Assembly: GCA_943846785.1 (NCBI GenBank)
Contig: OX044367.1
Location: 1,116,001 to 1,180,000 of the forward strand
Source: SCGC-AAA076-P13 sp905478035
Lineage (GTDB): Bacteria; Pseudomonadota; Gammaproteobacteria; Magnimaribacterales; D2472
Direction: 5' to 3'
Length of the DNA stretch: 64,000 nucleotides
In this document: positions 17,960 to 26,685 of the stretch, one piece after another
Position numbering within the stretch: position 1 is the stretch's first letter
Layout of the letters: the number at the start of each line of letters is the position of its first letter
Made by a program: the position numbers and the translations under genes
Notes under the pieces: model-generated
The model's database searches: none
The model's input: the letters and a program-made list of their open reading frames with translations, nothing else
Told to the model about the DNA's origin: nothing

Positions 17960-18503
17960 TATGATATTTATTTAAGCTTATAAACCAATCTTTAGCATAA
18001 ACAACAAGACTTAAAAGCGTTATTATAAGTATAAAAATATCTAGCATTATTAGAGAGATATTAAATTGGAGGATTTGAAGCAACAAAACAACAAAAATAT
18101 AAATAATTTGAAGTGCTGTTGTTAATTTTCCTAAAATATTTGGAAGTGGAGTCTCCGTTTCTATCAACGTCATATGAATTGCAGCGCCAAGAAGAATTGC
18201 AATATCTCTTCCAATAAAAATAATAAATATATAGAGGGGTATGAAAGAGTTAAGCCATAAAATAAAAATAGTCCCAGATAGAAGCAGTTTATCAGCTACA
18301 GGGTCAAGAATTGTGCCAAGATATGTTTGCCAATTCATTCTTCGTGCTAAGAATCCATCCAAGGCATCAGTTATTGATGCGATCAAGAAGTAAATAAGGC
18401 TGATCACAAATTCGCCCAAAAAAATATTATTTAAGATTGGATAAACCAGGCCTATTCTAAATATAGATAGCAGATTTGGTATAAATATAAAGTACTTACT
18501 CAT
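17952..18503 (-). CDS. pgsA: CDP-alcohol phosphatidyltransferase, likely PgsA
   Basis: 183-residue inner-membrane enzyme with about five helices. The CDP-alcohol motif DALDGFLARRMNWQTYLGT followed by ILDPVADKLL (about 42-71) is intact, with all the acidic metal ligands. By size and position it most likely makes phosphatidylglycerophosphate from CDP-diacylglycerol and glycerol-3-phosphate. It overlaps hda by 8 bp and DUF2066 by 4 bp. Confidence 0.88.
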   Translation of the reverse strand: MSKYFIFIPNLLSIFRIGLVYPILNNIFLGEFVISLIYFLIASITDALDGFLARRMNWQTYLGTILDPVADKLLLSGTIFILWLNSFIPLYIFIIFIGRDIAILLGAAIHMTLIETETPLPNILGKLTTALQIIYIFVVLLLQILQFNISLIMLDIFILIITLLSLVVYAKDWFISLNKYHNE

Positions 18504-19528
18504 TTTACATGCCTGATAAGTATAAAATTTTCTTCTTCATTAAAATCAATAACTTTAAAGTAACTGTTATCTTTAAATTCATTAACAAGGTTCTCTAAAT
18601 TACCTAATATTGAAGCTTTGTAAGTAATTTTATTATTTTGAAAACTCATAATATCTATCGACGATATACCAATGATTTTATTCAATCTATCCCTTACATC
18701 AATGTAGTCATTGTATGAAGAAAGATCATTAACTAAAATATTTAATAATGATTTTTTTTCAGATTGTATATCTAGCTTTTTAAGCTTCTCATCAATTAAT
18801 TCTAGTAAAAATTTATCAAAAATTTTTGATATTTTTTGATGTATGTCCTCTGATGAAGATATTGCTGATTCTATATCTCCAGAAAAAATCCAATCATTTA
18901 CCCCACTCTTAGTTAATTTAATTTTGACAAGCATATCAAAATTATATTTAGAAGAAATTCTATTTACAGGATTAGATAATATAGTTGAAGTTGCTAAATC
19001 GTTTGAATCTTCAAGATCAAAAATAGGTAATTCTAAAAATAAGCCTCTGCTACTTGAAAACTTTTCAAGGGATTCAACAAAAACTTTATCAATGGTTTTA
19101 AGTTTAGAATTGTAAGATAAATAATATGGCTGTTGTGAGCCAGAATCTATCTCAATTAGGAATAACAAAACAGGCCTTGAATAGTTAATTATTGGTATGG
19201 ATAAAATATCCAGCTGATTGATAAACTTATCTTGATTGAAAATTACCTTTAAGTAAGACTTACCATCAATTTTCTTTATTGAATAGCTAGTAATAAAATC
19301 TTTTCTTTTTGAACCTGAGTTTATAATTTTCCATACATTTGATGGCGAAGAAGATCCGCTTAAACGGTAGACCATATTATTGAATGCAGAATTAATTGAC
19401 TTCTCAATTTGAGAAGATTCTTGAATTGGTTCATAAATAGTAAAAAGATCATTAAACTCCTTCCCAAAGGAGTGATTAGAAAAGATAATAAAGACTACTA
19501 TTAAATGTTTAAAAATTTTATTATTCAT
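18500..19528 (-). CDS. DUF2066 family secreted protein
   Basis: About 342 residues of unknown function. The ATG at 19528 opens a clear signal peptide (MNNKIFKHLIVVFIIFSNHS); an in-frame TTG 30 bases upstream would bury it and reach into purM. The body shows conserved-looking YRLSGSSSPSNVW and DQFINQL-type segments. DUF2066 genes often sit between pgsA/hda and purM, as here. It is divergent from purM. Confidence 0.82.
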   Translation of the reverse strand: MNNKIFKHLIVVFIIFSNHSFGKEFNDLFTIYEPIQESSQIEKSINSAFNNMVYRLSGSSSPSNVWKIINSGSKRKDFITSYSIKKIDGKSYLKVIFNQDKFINQLDILSIPIINYSRPVLLFLIEIDSGSQQPYYLSYNSKLKTIDKVFVESLEKFSSSRGLFLELPIFDLEDSNDLATSTILSNPVNRISSKYNFDMLVKIKLTKSGVNDWIFSGDIESAISSSEDIHQKISKIFDKFLLELIDEKLKKLDIQSEKKSLLNILVNDLSSYNDYIDVRDRLNKIIGISSIDIMSFQNNKITYKASILGNLENLVNEFKDNSYFKVIDFNEEENFILIRHVK

Positions 19529-19551
19529 TTGTTTCACACTAGGTATTCTAA

Positions 19552-20583
19552 ATGACAAAAGAAATTATAGATAATGATCCTTATAAATCTGCTGGTGTAG
19601 ATATTCAAGCTGGGAATGATTTAGTTGATAAAATCAAGGATGATGTAGCATCCTCACATGGTCCAAATGTTCTTGGCAATATAGGCGGTTTTGCAGGAAT
19701 GTTTAAATTAGACAAAGAGTATAAAAATCCCATTTTAGTTGCATGCACTGATGGTGTTGGAACCAAAGTAGCTCTAGCGCAGGAAACACAAAAATTAGAT
19801 TCAATTGGCCAAGATCTTGTTGCAATGTGTGTGAATGATTTAATTGTTTGTGGCGCTAAACCATTATTTTTTTTAGATTACTTTGCCACTTCCAAACTTG
19901 ATGTTAATGAAGCAGCTGTAATAATCAAAAGTATAGCCAAGGCATGTAAAGATTCAGGGTGTGCTCTCTTGGGAGGTGAGACTGCAGAAATGCCTGGACA
20001 CTATGCAGGTAATAATTTTGATCTAGCTGGCTTCTCTGTTGGGTGTGTTGATGAGCACAAAATACTAACTAATAAATCGGTTGAATCAGGGGATATTTTA
20101 CTAGGCATTGAATCTAGTGGGCCTCATTCAAATGGGTTTTCATTAATAAGAAAGATAATCAGTGAATCGGATCTAGATATAGATGAATATCAACATATTA
20201 CTGAAATGGCTCTAAAGCCAACCCACCTTTACCCTAGTTTGATATTGAACTTGTTGTCAAAATATAAAATAAATGGGATGGCACATATAACTGGTGGTGG
20301 ATTAACAGAAAATATTCCAAGATCTATTCCAAAAAATCTGTCTGTGACAATTAATAAGAGTTCTTGGGAAATGCCAGAAATATTTCAATGGCTTCAAAAA
20401 AATGGAAATATTTTAGAAGAAGAAATGTTTAGAGTTTTTAATTGTGGAATAGGAATGGTGCTCATCGTAGATAAAAATAATTCAGAATTAATTCAGGAAG
20501 ATATTAGATCGCTTGGATTTAAGAATTATATTATTGGTGAAGTTACTGATGAAGACATTAATAATCCCGTTAGATACCTATAA
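19552..20583 (+). CDS. purM: Phosphoribosylformylglycinamidine cyclo-ligase
   Basis: Makes aminoimidazole ribotide from FGAM and ATP in purine synthesis. 343 residues, typical length. KSAGVDIQAGNDLV, ACTDGVGTKVALA, GGETAEMPGHY and HITGGGLTENIPR are diagnostic. purN follows after 3 bp; DUF2066 is divergent, with 23 bp between starts. Confidence 0.97.
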   Translation: MTKEIIDNDPYKSAGVDIQAGNDLVDKIKDDVASSHGPNVLGNIGGFAGMFKLDKEYKNPILVACTDGVGTKVALAQETQKLDSIGQDLVAMCVNDLIVCGAKPLFFLDYFATSKLDVNEAAVIIKSIAKACKDSGCALLGGETAEMPGHYAGNNFDLAGFSVGCVDEHKILTNKSVESGDILLGIESSGPHSNGFSLIRKIISESDLDIDEYQHITEMALKPTHLYPSLILNLLSKYKINGMAHITGGGLTENIPRSIPKNLSVTINKSSWEMPEIFQWLQKNGNILEEEMFRVFNCGIGMVLIVDKNNSELIQEDIRSLGFKNYIIGEVTDEDINNPVRYL

Positions 20584-20586
20584 GTA

Positions 20587-21234
20587 ATGAAAAAAATAGT
20601 TGTTTTAATCTCTGGAAATGGTTCGAACCTGCAAGCTATTATTGATAATTGCAACTCAGGCAATATAAACGCAGAGATTGCTTGTGTAATAAGCAATAAG
20701 GAAGATGTATATGGAATTGAAAGAGCAAAAACCTCAAAAATTAAAACAAAAATTATCAATGAAGATGCATTTCAATCAAGAGCGCATTTTGATGAAGGAT
20801 TATTTAATTTATTGCTAGATATTAATGCTGATCTTATTGTTCTTGCAGGCTTTATGAAAATACTTGACGAAAGGACTGCTAATTATTTTTTTGGTAAGAT
20901 CATAAATATACACCCATCTTTATTACCAAAATATCCAGGATTGAATACACATAAAAAAGTTATTGAAAATAAAGAAAAATATCATGGAGTTTCAGTACAC
21001 TATGTCTCTTCACAACTAGATGCAGGTCCTTTAATTGCTCAAGGGCAAATTAAAGTTAATAAAGATGAAAATACTGAAAACTTAAAAGAAAGAATACATA
21101 AAGTAGAGCACATTATTTATCCAGAAGTTATAAAGCTTATCTGCGACAATAAAATATATTTAAATCTCGGCAAGACAGTTAATTTATATACCAATGATAC
21201 CAAAGGCTTCATGCATAATTCTTATGAAATTTAA
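20587..21234 (+). CDS. purN: Phosphoribosylglycinamide formyltransferase
   Basis: Transfers formyl from 10-formyl-tetrahydrofolate to GAR. 215 residues. ISGNGSNLQAIID is the phosphate-binding start, and FMKILD and INIHPSLLPKYPGLNTH hold the catalytic Asn/His region; HYVSSQLDAGPLIAQ contains the catalytic Asp. Its 3' end overlaps the following DUF3108 gene by 11 bp. Confidence 0.96.
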   Translation: MKKIVVLISGNGSNLQAIIDNCNSGNINAEIACVISNKEDVYGIERAKTSKIKTKIINEDAFQSRAHFDEGLFNLLLDINADLIVLAGFMKILDERTANYFFGKIINIHPSLLPKYPGLNTHKKVIENKEKYHGVSVHYVSSQLDAGPLIAQGQIKVNKDENTENLKERIHKVEHIIYPEVIKLICDNKIYLNLGKTVNLYTNDTKGFMHNSYEI

Positions 21235-21907
21235 TTTATTTCTTCTAATAATTTTTTCTATAAGCAATATAAATGCTGAATCGATTGGTGAATATTCTGC
21301 TAAATATTCGTATATATCAGATGAAATATCCATTAAAGGAATAAGAAAATTAGAAATTATTGATAATCAATATTTAATGAACTTTAAAGCGAAGAATTTA
21401 CTTGCAAGTATGGAGATTAGTTCTAGCTTTAAAATTAATAATAAAATACTTAAAACCAATAGTTACAAAATCAAAGTGCGTCCAAGCTTTGTTAATAGAG
21501 ATCAAAGAATAAAGTTTGATTATGATAATAAAACTATTTCATCTTCAGGCAGAGAAGAATGGCAAAAGGAAATAACTATCAATGATGAAATATTTGATCC
21601 GCTAAATGCTCAAATAAAAATTAGGATAAATTTGATTTCGGGATTAGAAAATTTTTCTATCAATTTACTTGAAATAGAATCAGGTGAAATAGAAAGAAAT
21701 TTCTATGCGGTCTCTGGAAGAGAAATTTTGATATTTAATGAATTAGAATATGAATGTATCGTTTTAAAAAGAATAAGGGAGTCTGATGCTAGAGAAACCC
21801 TTTACTATATTGCGCCTAGCTTAAACTATATGTTTCTTAAAATAATTGATACAGGCGAGGATAGAAATCAATCATTGGAGCTTCTAGAAATTTTAAGTCT
21901 TGGGTAA
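21224..21907 (+). CDS. DUF3108 family secreted protein
   Basis: About 227 residues. The ATG at 21224 gives a signal peptide MKFNLFLLIIFSISNINA; an ATG 30 bases earlier only lengthens it. The rest is beta-rich and matches the DUF3108 pattern of periplasmic proteins found after purN (IGEYSAKYSY, YYIAPSLNYMFLKI). Function unknown. The 3' end overlaps convergent dcd by 15 bp. Confidence 0.78.
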   Translation: MKFNLFLLIIFSISNINAESIGEYSAKYSYISDEISIKGIRKLEIIDNQYLMNFKAKNLLASMEISSSFKINNKILKTNSYKIKVRPSFVNRDQRIKFDYDNKTISSSGREEWQKEITINDEIFDPLNAQIKIRINLISGLENFSINLLEIESGEIERNFYAVSGREILIFNELEYECIVLKRIRESDARETLYYIAPSLNYMFLKIIDTGEDRNQSLELLEILSLG

Positions 21908-22462
21908 TGTCACTCCAGTCTGACCTTGATACTTCCCATTTCTATCTTTGTAGCTAGTTTCACACTCTTCATCAGATTCAAAAAATAGCATTTGAGCTAC
22001 ACCCTCTCCTGCATAAATCTTTGCAGGTAAATTTGTAGTATTTGAGAATTCTAAAGTAACATGACCTTCCCATTCGGGCTCTAGAGGAGTTACATTTACG
22101 ATAATTCCACATCTAGCATAAGTAGACTTGCCTAGACAGATAGTCAATACGTTTCTAGGTATTCTAAAGTACTCAACGGTTCTAGCTAAAGCAAAAGAAT
22201 TAGGCGGAATAATACAAACATCTGACTGGATATCTACAAAACTTTTTTCATCGAATGATTTTGGATCAACAATAGCAGAATGGATATTTGTAAAAACCTT
22301 AAATTCATTTGAACACCTAACATCATAACCATAACTGGATACACCATAAGAAATAAGCTTCTGCCCTTTTTCATCAAGCCTTACTTGATTACTTGAAAAA
22401 GGCTCAATCATTTTATTTTCCATGGACATTGTTGTAATCCATTTATCTGATTTAATCGTCAT
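21893..22462 (-). CDS. dcd: dCTP deaminase
   Basis: Deaminates dCTP to dUTP for thymidylate synthesis. 189 residues. GKSTYARCGIIVNVTPLEP and WEGHVTLEFSNT contain the active-site signature with the catalytic glutamate, and the C-terminal YQGQTGVTLP tail closes over the nucleotide. The start lies inside the 3' end of recR (11 bp overlap). Whether it is the bifunctional dCTP deaminase/dUTPase cannot be told by eye. Confidence 0.92.
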   Translation of the reverse strand: MTIKSDKWITTMSMENKMIEPFSSNQVRLDEKGQKLISYGVSSYGYDVRCSNEFKVFTNIHSAIVDPKSFDEKSFVDIQSDVCIIPPNSFALARTVEYFRIPRNVLTICLGKSTYARCGIIVNVTPLEPEWEGHVTLEFSNTTNLPAKIYAGEGVAQMLFFESDEECETSYKDRNGKYQGQTGVTLPKT

Positions 22463-23048
22463 TTATTTCCGTTCTCCCTTGAATTGCTCTAGCAATAGTG
22501 TTCCCATCAACGTACTCTAACTCTCCGCCAATAGGAATACCATAAGATATTCTAGAAACCTTAATATTTTTAATGTGATCTTTTAGAAATACCGCTGTTG
22601 CATCTCCTTCAACAGTAGAACTAGTAGCAAGAATAACTTCCTTAGTATTTTCCTTTTCAACTAAATTTAAAAAATCATTAATACCAAGATCTTCTGGACT
22701 TATTCCCTCTATAGGTGAAAGTCTGCCAAGTAAAACAAAATATTTACCTCTAAAACCTCCAGTAGATTCTATAGCCAAAACATCTGAGGGACTCTCAACA
22801 ACGCATATACTATCTATATCTCTAGAAGTATCAGAGCATATTTTGCATAAATCATTTGATGTAAGCATGCGGCATCGTGCACATCTGCTAATTTCCTCTA
22901 CAGCCTCCAGCATGGTTTTAGCTAAAACTGCAGCACCATCTTTATTTTTATCTAATAAATATAATGCCATTCTTTGAGCTGATTTCTTTCCAACACCTGG
23001 TAAAATCATGAGAGCATTGATTAAATCATTTAATAAATCTTGATTCAT
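22452..23048 (-). CDS. recR: Recombination protein RecR
   Basis: Acts with RecF/RecO to load RecA at gaps. 198 residues. A helix-hairpin-helix segment LPGVGKKSAQRMALYLL (about 16-32), a C4 zinc finger CARC...CKIC, and a Toprim domain beginning ICVVESPSDV are present. dnaX ends one base before its start; ybaB, which usually lies between dnaX and recR, is absent. Confidence 0.96.
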   Translation of the reverse strand: MNQDLLNDLINALMILPGVGKKSAQRMALYLLDKNKDGAAVLAKTMLEAVEEISRCARCRMLTSNDLCKICSDTSRDIDSICVVESPSDVLAIESTGGFRGKYFVLLGRLSPIEGISPEDLGINDFLNLVEKENTKEVILATSSTVEGDATAVFLKDHIKNIKVSRISYGIPIGGELEYVDGNTIARAIQGRTEINDD

Positions 23049-23049
23049 T

Positions 23050-24648
23050 CTATCCTCTAGGTTTTATTGAAGTCTTATCAATATTGCCACTATGTTTTTT
23101 TAAAAAATTTTGAATGGATTGGTTGGATGAAATAGATTTCTCTGCTTTTTCTTGATTTGCAGCTTCTTTTTTATTTTGTGCATTTATTGGTGAAAGTGAT
23201 ATATCTCCATGTTCAATTTTAATTTCTATATCAGCCTTAAGCTTTAACCCACAAATAGAGCTAAATTCTTTAAATACATTCTCAGGTATATTGCCTTCAT
23301 CATCACCAGTATTGAGAATTAATTCTTTTCCTTCAAAACTATTAAAAGATAAATGGCCGAAGTAATTTCTAGCAAATGGACTCAAGTCAAGTGAATTAAA
23401 GAAGATGATCCATTCATTATGATTCTTAATTGAAATTCCACTATCTTGAGAAGAAGGTTTAGCTTTTTTTTCATCAACATTAATATCTATTTCAGCATTC
23501 TTTTCTACTTCAATTTTTAAAGTTTTTTTTTCTACAGATATAGTATTATTAATTTTAGGTGCTTCATCAATTTTATGAAGTGGATTAAATGCAAGCATTC
23601 TTAATAAACAGATTTCGAGAGCTTCTTTTGCATTTGGGTGCACGCTAAATTTAGAATAGGCATTAACTGCTATTTCATATAACAACTGACAAAACTCTTC
23701 ATCAATTTTATTAGCAAGATCACATATTGTGGGGTCTTTTAAGTTATTTAATACCTGATGAAGAGACATTTGATGAATGATTGATATTATATTTTTTAAA
23801 ATAGCATCATATTCAGGCGAGAGTTCCTCTATTTTATATAAATAGCTAAAAGCCAGTTCGCCATTCCCATCAATAATGGACTCTAATAATGAGATTAAAA
23901 GAGTATTATCTATAGTTCCTAATAATGCACCTACTTTACCAGCTTCTAAACTTCCGTTTCCATGTGCAATTGCTTGATCTAAAAGAGTCAGCGCATCTCT
24001 TATTGATCCTTCTGCTGAGGATCCTATAAGCTCAATACTTTCTTGATCATAAGAAATACTCTCAAGGTCTAAAATCTTCTTTAGATGATTAGTTAAAACA
24101 CTTCCACCAACCGTTTTAAGATTTAACTGCAAGCATCTCGATTGCACAGTTTTAGGTATTTTTTCTGGGTTTGTGGTGGCAAAAATAAAAACAACATGAG
24201 CTGGAGGTTCTTCTAAAGTTTTTAAAAGTGCATTGAAGCTACTTTTTGATAGCATATGAACTTCATCTATTAAATAAACTTTATATCGTCCCTGAGTTGG
24301 TGATTGAGGAACAGTCTCTAGCAGATCTCTCATATCATCTATACCAGTCTTTGATGCAGCATCAATTTCAAGAAAATCTAAACTTCGACCTATTTTTATT
24401 TCATTACAATTAGTGCATTCATCGCAAGGTTTTGAGGTTGGATTGTTAAATGACATGCAATTTAAACACTTAGCTAAAATTCTAGCTAAAGTTGTTTTTC
24501 CAACGCCTCTTGTACCTGAAAAAATATATGATTGATGAATTCTTTCTTGAGATATTCCATTCGCTATAGCTTGAACAATATGCTCCTGTCCAACAACTTC
24601 TTCAAAGTTTGTTGGTCTATATTTTCTTGCTAAAACCTCATAGGACAT
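23050..24648 (-). CDS. dnaX: DNA polymerase III subunits gamma/tau
   Basis: Clamp-loader ATPase. 532 residues, shorter than the roughly 640 of E. coli tau, mainly in the C-terminal part. Walker A GTRGVGKTTLAR near 45-56, four zinc cysteines (CLNC...CDEC...C), Walker B DEVHMLS and sensor FIFATTNPEKIP are intact. The linker after about residue 370 is lysine/glutamate-rich. At codons 393-395 an A8 run (23464-23471) would allow a -1 slip to a stop two codons on, giving a gamma-like 396-residue product. Confidence 0.95.
   Translation of the reverse strand: MSYEVLARKYRPTNFEEVVGQEHIVQAIANGISQERIHQSYIFSGTRGVGKTTLARILAKCLNCMSFNNPTSKPCDECTNCNEIKIGRSLDFLEIDAASKTGIDDMRDLLETVPQSPTQGRYKVYLIDEVHMLSKSSFNALLKTLEEPPAHVVFIFATTNPEKIPKTVQSRCLQLNLKTVGGSVLTNHLKKILDLESISYDQESIELIGSSAEGSIRDALTLLDQAIAHGNGSLEAGKVGALLGTIDNTLLISLLESIIDGNGELAFSYLYKIEELSPEYDAILKNIISIIHQMSLHQVLNNLKDPTICDLANKIDEEFCQLLYEIAVNAYSKFSVHPNAKEALEICLLRMLAFNPLHKIDEAPKINNTISVEKKTLKIEVEKNAEIDINVDEKKAKPSSQDSGISIKNHNEWIIFFNSLDLSPFARNYFGHLSFNSFEGKELILNTGDDEGNIPENVFKEFSSICGLKLKADIEIKIEHGDISLSPINAQNKKEAANQEKAEKSISSNQSIQNFLKKHSGNIDKTSIKPRG
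23459..23472 (-). other. Candidate -1 slippage site in dnaX (A8 run)
   Basis: On the minus strand the reading GAA AAA AAA GCT contains the slippery heptamer A AAA AAA. A -1 slip gives AGC then TAA (23459-23461), ending a product at about residue 396, near the domain III/IV border where E. coli gamma ends. I see no clear downstream stem-loop, so transcriptional slippage on A8 is as likely as ribosomal frameshifting. Runs of A are common in this AT-rich DNA. Confidence 0.4.
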
Positions 24649-24669
24649 AGCGATAAATCATAACATGAC

Positions 24670-25110
24670 CTAGCTTATAACTGAGTCAATTTCTTGAAAA
24701 CTAAAGCCTCTATTTTGCATAAAACTTTTTTGTTTAGATTTGTCTTTATAATCAGATGAAACTCCATCTTTATATTTTTTATTAAACACATTTTTTGCTA
24801 TTTCTTTCCATCCGCCTTCATCTAAAATTGCATTAGATGATATAGAGTTAGAAATACCTCTTACTGAAAGCTCATAAATAATTTTTTTTGGTCCAAAGCC
24901 TTTTCTTTTTCTTATACGAACGTACATCTCAGCATAACGCTCATCATTAACTAAATTATTTATTTTTAATTTTTCAACAACTGCATCTATTAATTCAGGA
25001 GATTTAAATTTTTTTAAAAGTTTATTAGTTAGTTCGTGCTCAGAGTGCTCTCGCCTTGAGATTATATCTAAGGACTTATTATAAATATCAGATAGGCTCT
25101 CTTCTGTCAT
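24670..25110 (-). CDS. recX: RecX-family regulatory protein
   Basis: 146-residue all-helical protein. SRREHSEHELTNKLLKKF and NDERYAEMYVRIRKRKGFGPKKI are the repeat-like RecX signatures. It is expected to modulate RecA filaments. recA is not adjacent, unlike the common recA-recX order, so the RecA link is from family knowledge. It abuts the upstream lipoprotein gene with no gap. Confidence 0.85.
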   Translation of the reverse strand: MTEESLSDIYNKSLDIISRREHSEHELTNKLLKKFKSPELIDAVVEKLKINNLVNDERYAEMYVRIRKRKGFGPKKIIYELSVRGISNSISSNAILDEGGWKEIAKNVFNKKYKDGVSSDYKDKSKQKSFMQNRGFSFQEIDSVIS

Positions 25111-25572
25111 TTAATCAAATGGTATAACTCTTGATTTTCCATTTCTTTTTATAATTCTCACCAACTGATTTTTCGAAAAATCATATGAGCCAACTTCTTG
25201 AATTATAGATATTAGCTTTCCATTATCTGTCTCAATTAACAATTCTATTGCATTCTTTTTAGTGAGATTAGATCCTATTTCAGCGCCTGCTGCAGACCCT
25301 ATCAAGCCACCAATCAAAGATGCTATATCTGATTCAGTTTCAGAATCTGTAACTCCCTTGCCAGCAACACCACCAATTAATGCTCCCGCGACAGCACCCT
25401 TTTCTCTATCTCCTTCTATAGTTACTTCAGTTATATCAATAACTTTACCCAAAACTACGTATTGTTGCTTTTGAGCATCCCCTCTTTTAACCACATCAGG
25501 AGCATATGAAGTATTAATACATCCAACAGTAAAAATTGAAATTAGTAAGATACTTATAAAATTTTTATTCAT
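25111..25572 (-). CDS. Glycine-zipper outer-membrane lipoprotein (SlyB-like)
   Basis: About 153 residues. The ATG at 25572 gives a lipoprotein signal ending TVGC (Cys 18). A glycine-zipper segment GAVAGALIGGVAGKGV and IGGLIGSAAGAEIGS (about 75-110) is the hallmark of the SlyB/PcpY type, followed by a small beta domain. A longer start 45 bases upstream lacks a signal. It overlaps the upstream secreted-protein gene by 8 bp. Confidence 0.82.
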   Translation of the reverse strand: MNKNFISILLISIFTVGCINTSYAPDVVKRGDAQKQQYVVLGKVIDITEVTIEGDREKGAVAGALIGGVAGKGVTDSETESDIASLIGGLIGSAAGAEIGSNLTKKNAIELLIETDNGKLISIIQEVGSYDFSKNQLVRIIKRNGKSRVIPFD

Positions 25573-25972
25573 TAATATTCTCCATAAACTTATAATTACG
25601 TTGTAATTCTTCTGCAATCATAAAGTAATTTCTATCTTTATTCATGCCATCAAGCAGCTTAACTTTAAAAACTTTTGAGTTAAATTTTTCTTCTAGTAAT
25701 TGAATTTTATATCCAGTATTTAGTTTCTCAATATCACGAGAATCTACTATTGAAAATTCATCCCAATCATTAAATTTTCTTGCCCTATAGGTGTTATATG
25801 CATCATTAGGGAGATAATATAAAACTTCACTACCAGAGTTTGACAACCTACTGCTTCTAGTTTCTAGCTGCCAAATGTCTCCTGGAGATGGTTTTTGAAT
25901 TTTAGTTTCTTCTGATGACGCCAATAATGGAAAAAGAAACATAACAAAGATAGTTAATAATATTTTATTCAT
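25565..25972 (-). CDS. Small secreted protein of unknown function
   Basis: 135 residues. A signal peptide (MNKILLTIFVMFLFPLLASS) is followed by a mature domain of about 115 residues beginning KPSPGDIWQLETRSSRL. I do not recognise a family. The 8-bp overlap with the glycine-zipper lipoprotein suggests an envelope role and co-expression. Confidence 0.65.
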   Translation of the reverse strand: MNKILLTIFVMFLFPLLASSEETKIQKPSPGDIWQLETRSSRLSNSGSEVLYYLPNDAYNTYRARKFNDWDEFSIVDSRDIEKLNTGYKIQLLEEKFNSKVFKVKLLDGMNKDRNYFMIAEELQRNYKFMENINE

Positions 25973-26047
25973 AATAGTTTGACCAAAATCATTTATAAAA
26001 GTTGCATTAATTTATTCTATCAGAATAAATTAATTAATCTGAATGGC

Positions 26048-26073
26048 CTTGTAAAAAATATAAATGCCCATAA
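26048..26073 (+). promoter_or_regulatory. Sigma-32-like heat-shock promoter of hsp20
   Basis: CTTGTAA (26048-26054), an 11-base spacer, then GCCCATAA (26066-26073), close to the sigma-32 consensus CTTGAAA-N11-16-CCCCATNT. It precedes a small heat-shock gene, which strengthens the call. The predicted transcript starts near 26080, giving a leader of about 86 nt. Confidence 0.65.
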
Positions 26074-26079
26074 CTAAAT

Positions 26080-26165
26080 TACAAGGAGATGCCGTTTGGG
26101 TCTCTATATATTAATAAGCATGCCTTCGGGGTGCTACTAAAAGTCGCTTATAAAGGAGGACTATT
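26080..26165 (+). promoter_or_regulatory. Structured hsp20 5' leader, candidate RNA thermometer
   Basis: Three successive hairpins can be drawn. (1) 26086-26104: GAGAT/CC with loop GTTT and a bulged G. (2) 26117-26135: AGCAT-(G)-CC closed by a UUCG tetraloop and GG-GTGCT. (3) 26142-26162: AGTC pairs with GACT and encloses the ribosome site AAGGAGGA (26153-26160) opposite TCGCT. A TCGCT/AGGA pairing masking the ribosome site is the hallmark of ROSE-type thermometers. Drawn by eye; no folding energy computed. Confidence 0.5.
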
Positions 26166-26618
26166 ATGATACTTAATTTTACTGATCCGTTGTTTACAAC
26201 AAGAGTACTAGGATTTGAACCGTTGTTTGATAGATTGCAAAGACTATCTGAATCAACAGACAGATCTTCGAATTATCCACCATATAACATAAGAAAAGAT
26301 GGAAACTTCTTTTCAATAGAAATAGCTGTTGCAGGTCTAACAAAAGAAGATATTGACGTTGAGCTTGCAAATGGAGTTCTTTCTGTGGGTTATGATGGTC
26401 CAAAAACAGAAGTAGTAAATGGCTCTGATGAGGTGGTTTATCAAGGAATAGCTCAAAGAGCTTTTAAACAACAATTTACTCTTTCAGAAGATGTAGTTGT
26501 TCAAGGAGCAGAGCTAATAAATGGACTTCTTACAATTAATCTAGAAAAAATAATTCCAGAGGAGAAAAAGTCTAAGAAAATCGAAATTAAATCTCCAAAA
26601 AGAATTTCAAACAAATAG
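26166..26618 (+). CDS. Small heat-shock protein, Hsp20/IbpA family
   Basis: 150 residues, an ATP-independent holdase. NYPPYNIRKDGNFFSIEIAV starts the alpha-crystallin domain, which continues through LTKEDIDVELANGVLSVGY and ends with LINGLLTINLEKIIPEE (about 40-145). A Lys-rich tail follows. A strong AAGGAGGA site lies 5 bases before the ATG inside a predicted hairpin. Upstream sigma-32-like promoter and downstream hairpin make it a single-gene heat-shock unit. Confidence 0.93.
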   Translation: MILNFTDPLFTTRVLGFEPLFDRLQRLSESTDRSSNYPPYNIRKDGNFFSIEIAVAGLTKEDIDVELANGVLSVGYDGPKTEVVNGSDEVVYQGIAQRAFKQQFTLSEDVVVQGAELINGLLTINLEKIIPEEKKSKKIEIKSPKRISNK

Positions 26619-26638
26619 TTTTCTTCATTTAAAAATTT

Positions 26639-26658
26639 AGGGGTGCTTAAGCACCCCT
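26639..26658 (+). terminator. Hairpin terminator after hsp20
   Basis: A perfect inverted repeat AGGGGTGC-TTAA-GCACCCCT, eight GC-rich pairs, lies 21 bp after the hsp20 stop. It is followed by ATCCTTTC rather than a full T-run, so termination may be partial and could let transcription continue into the DsbD-family gene 28 bp away. Confidence 0.6.
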
Positions 26659-26685
26659 ATCCTTTCATAAGGTAAAATAAGTAAT

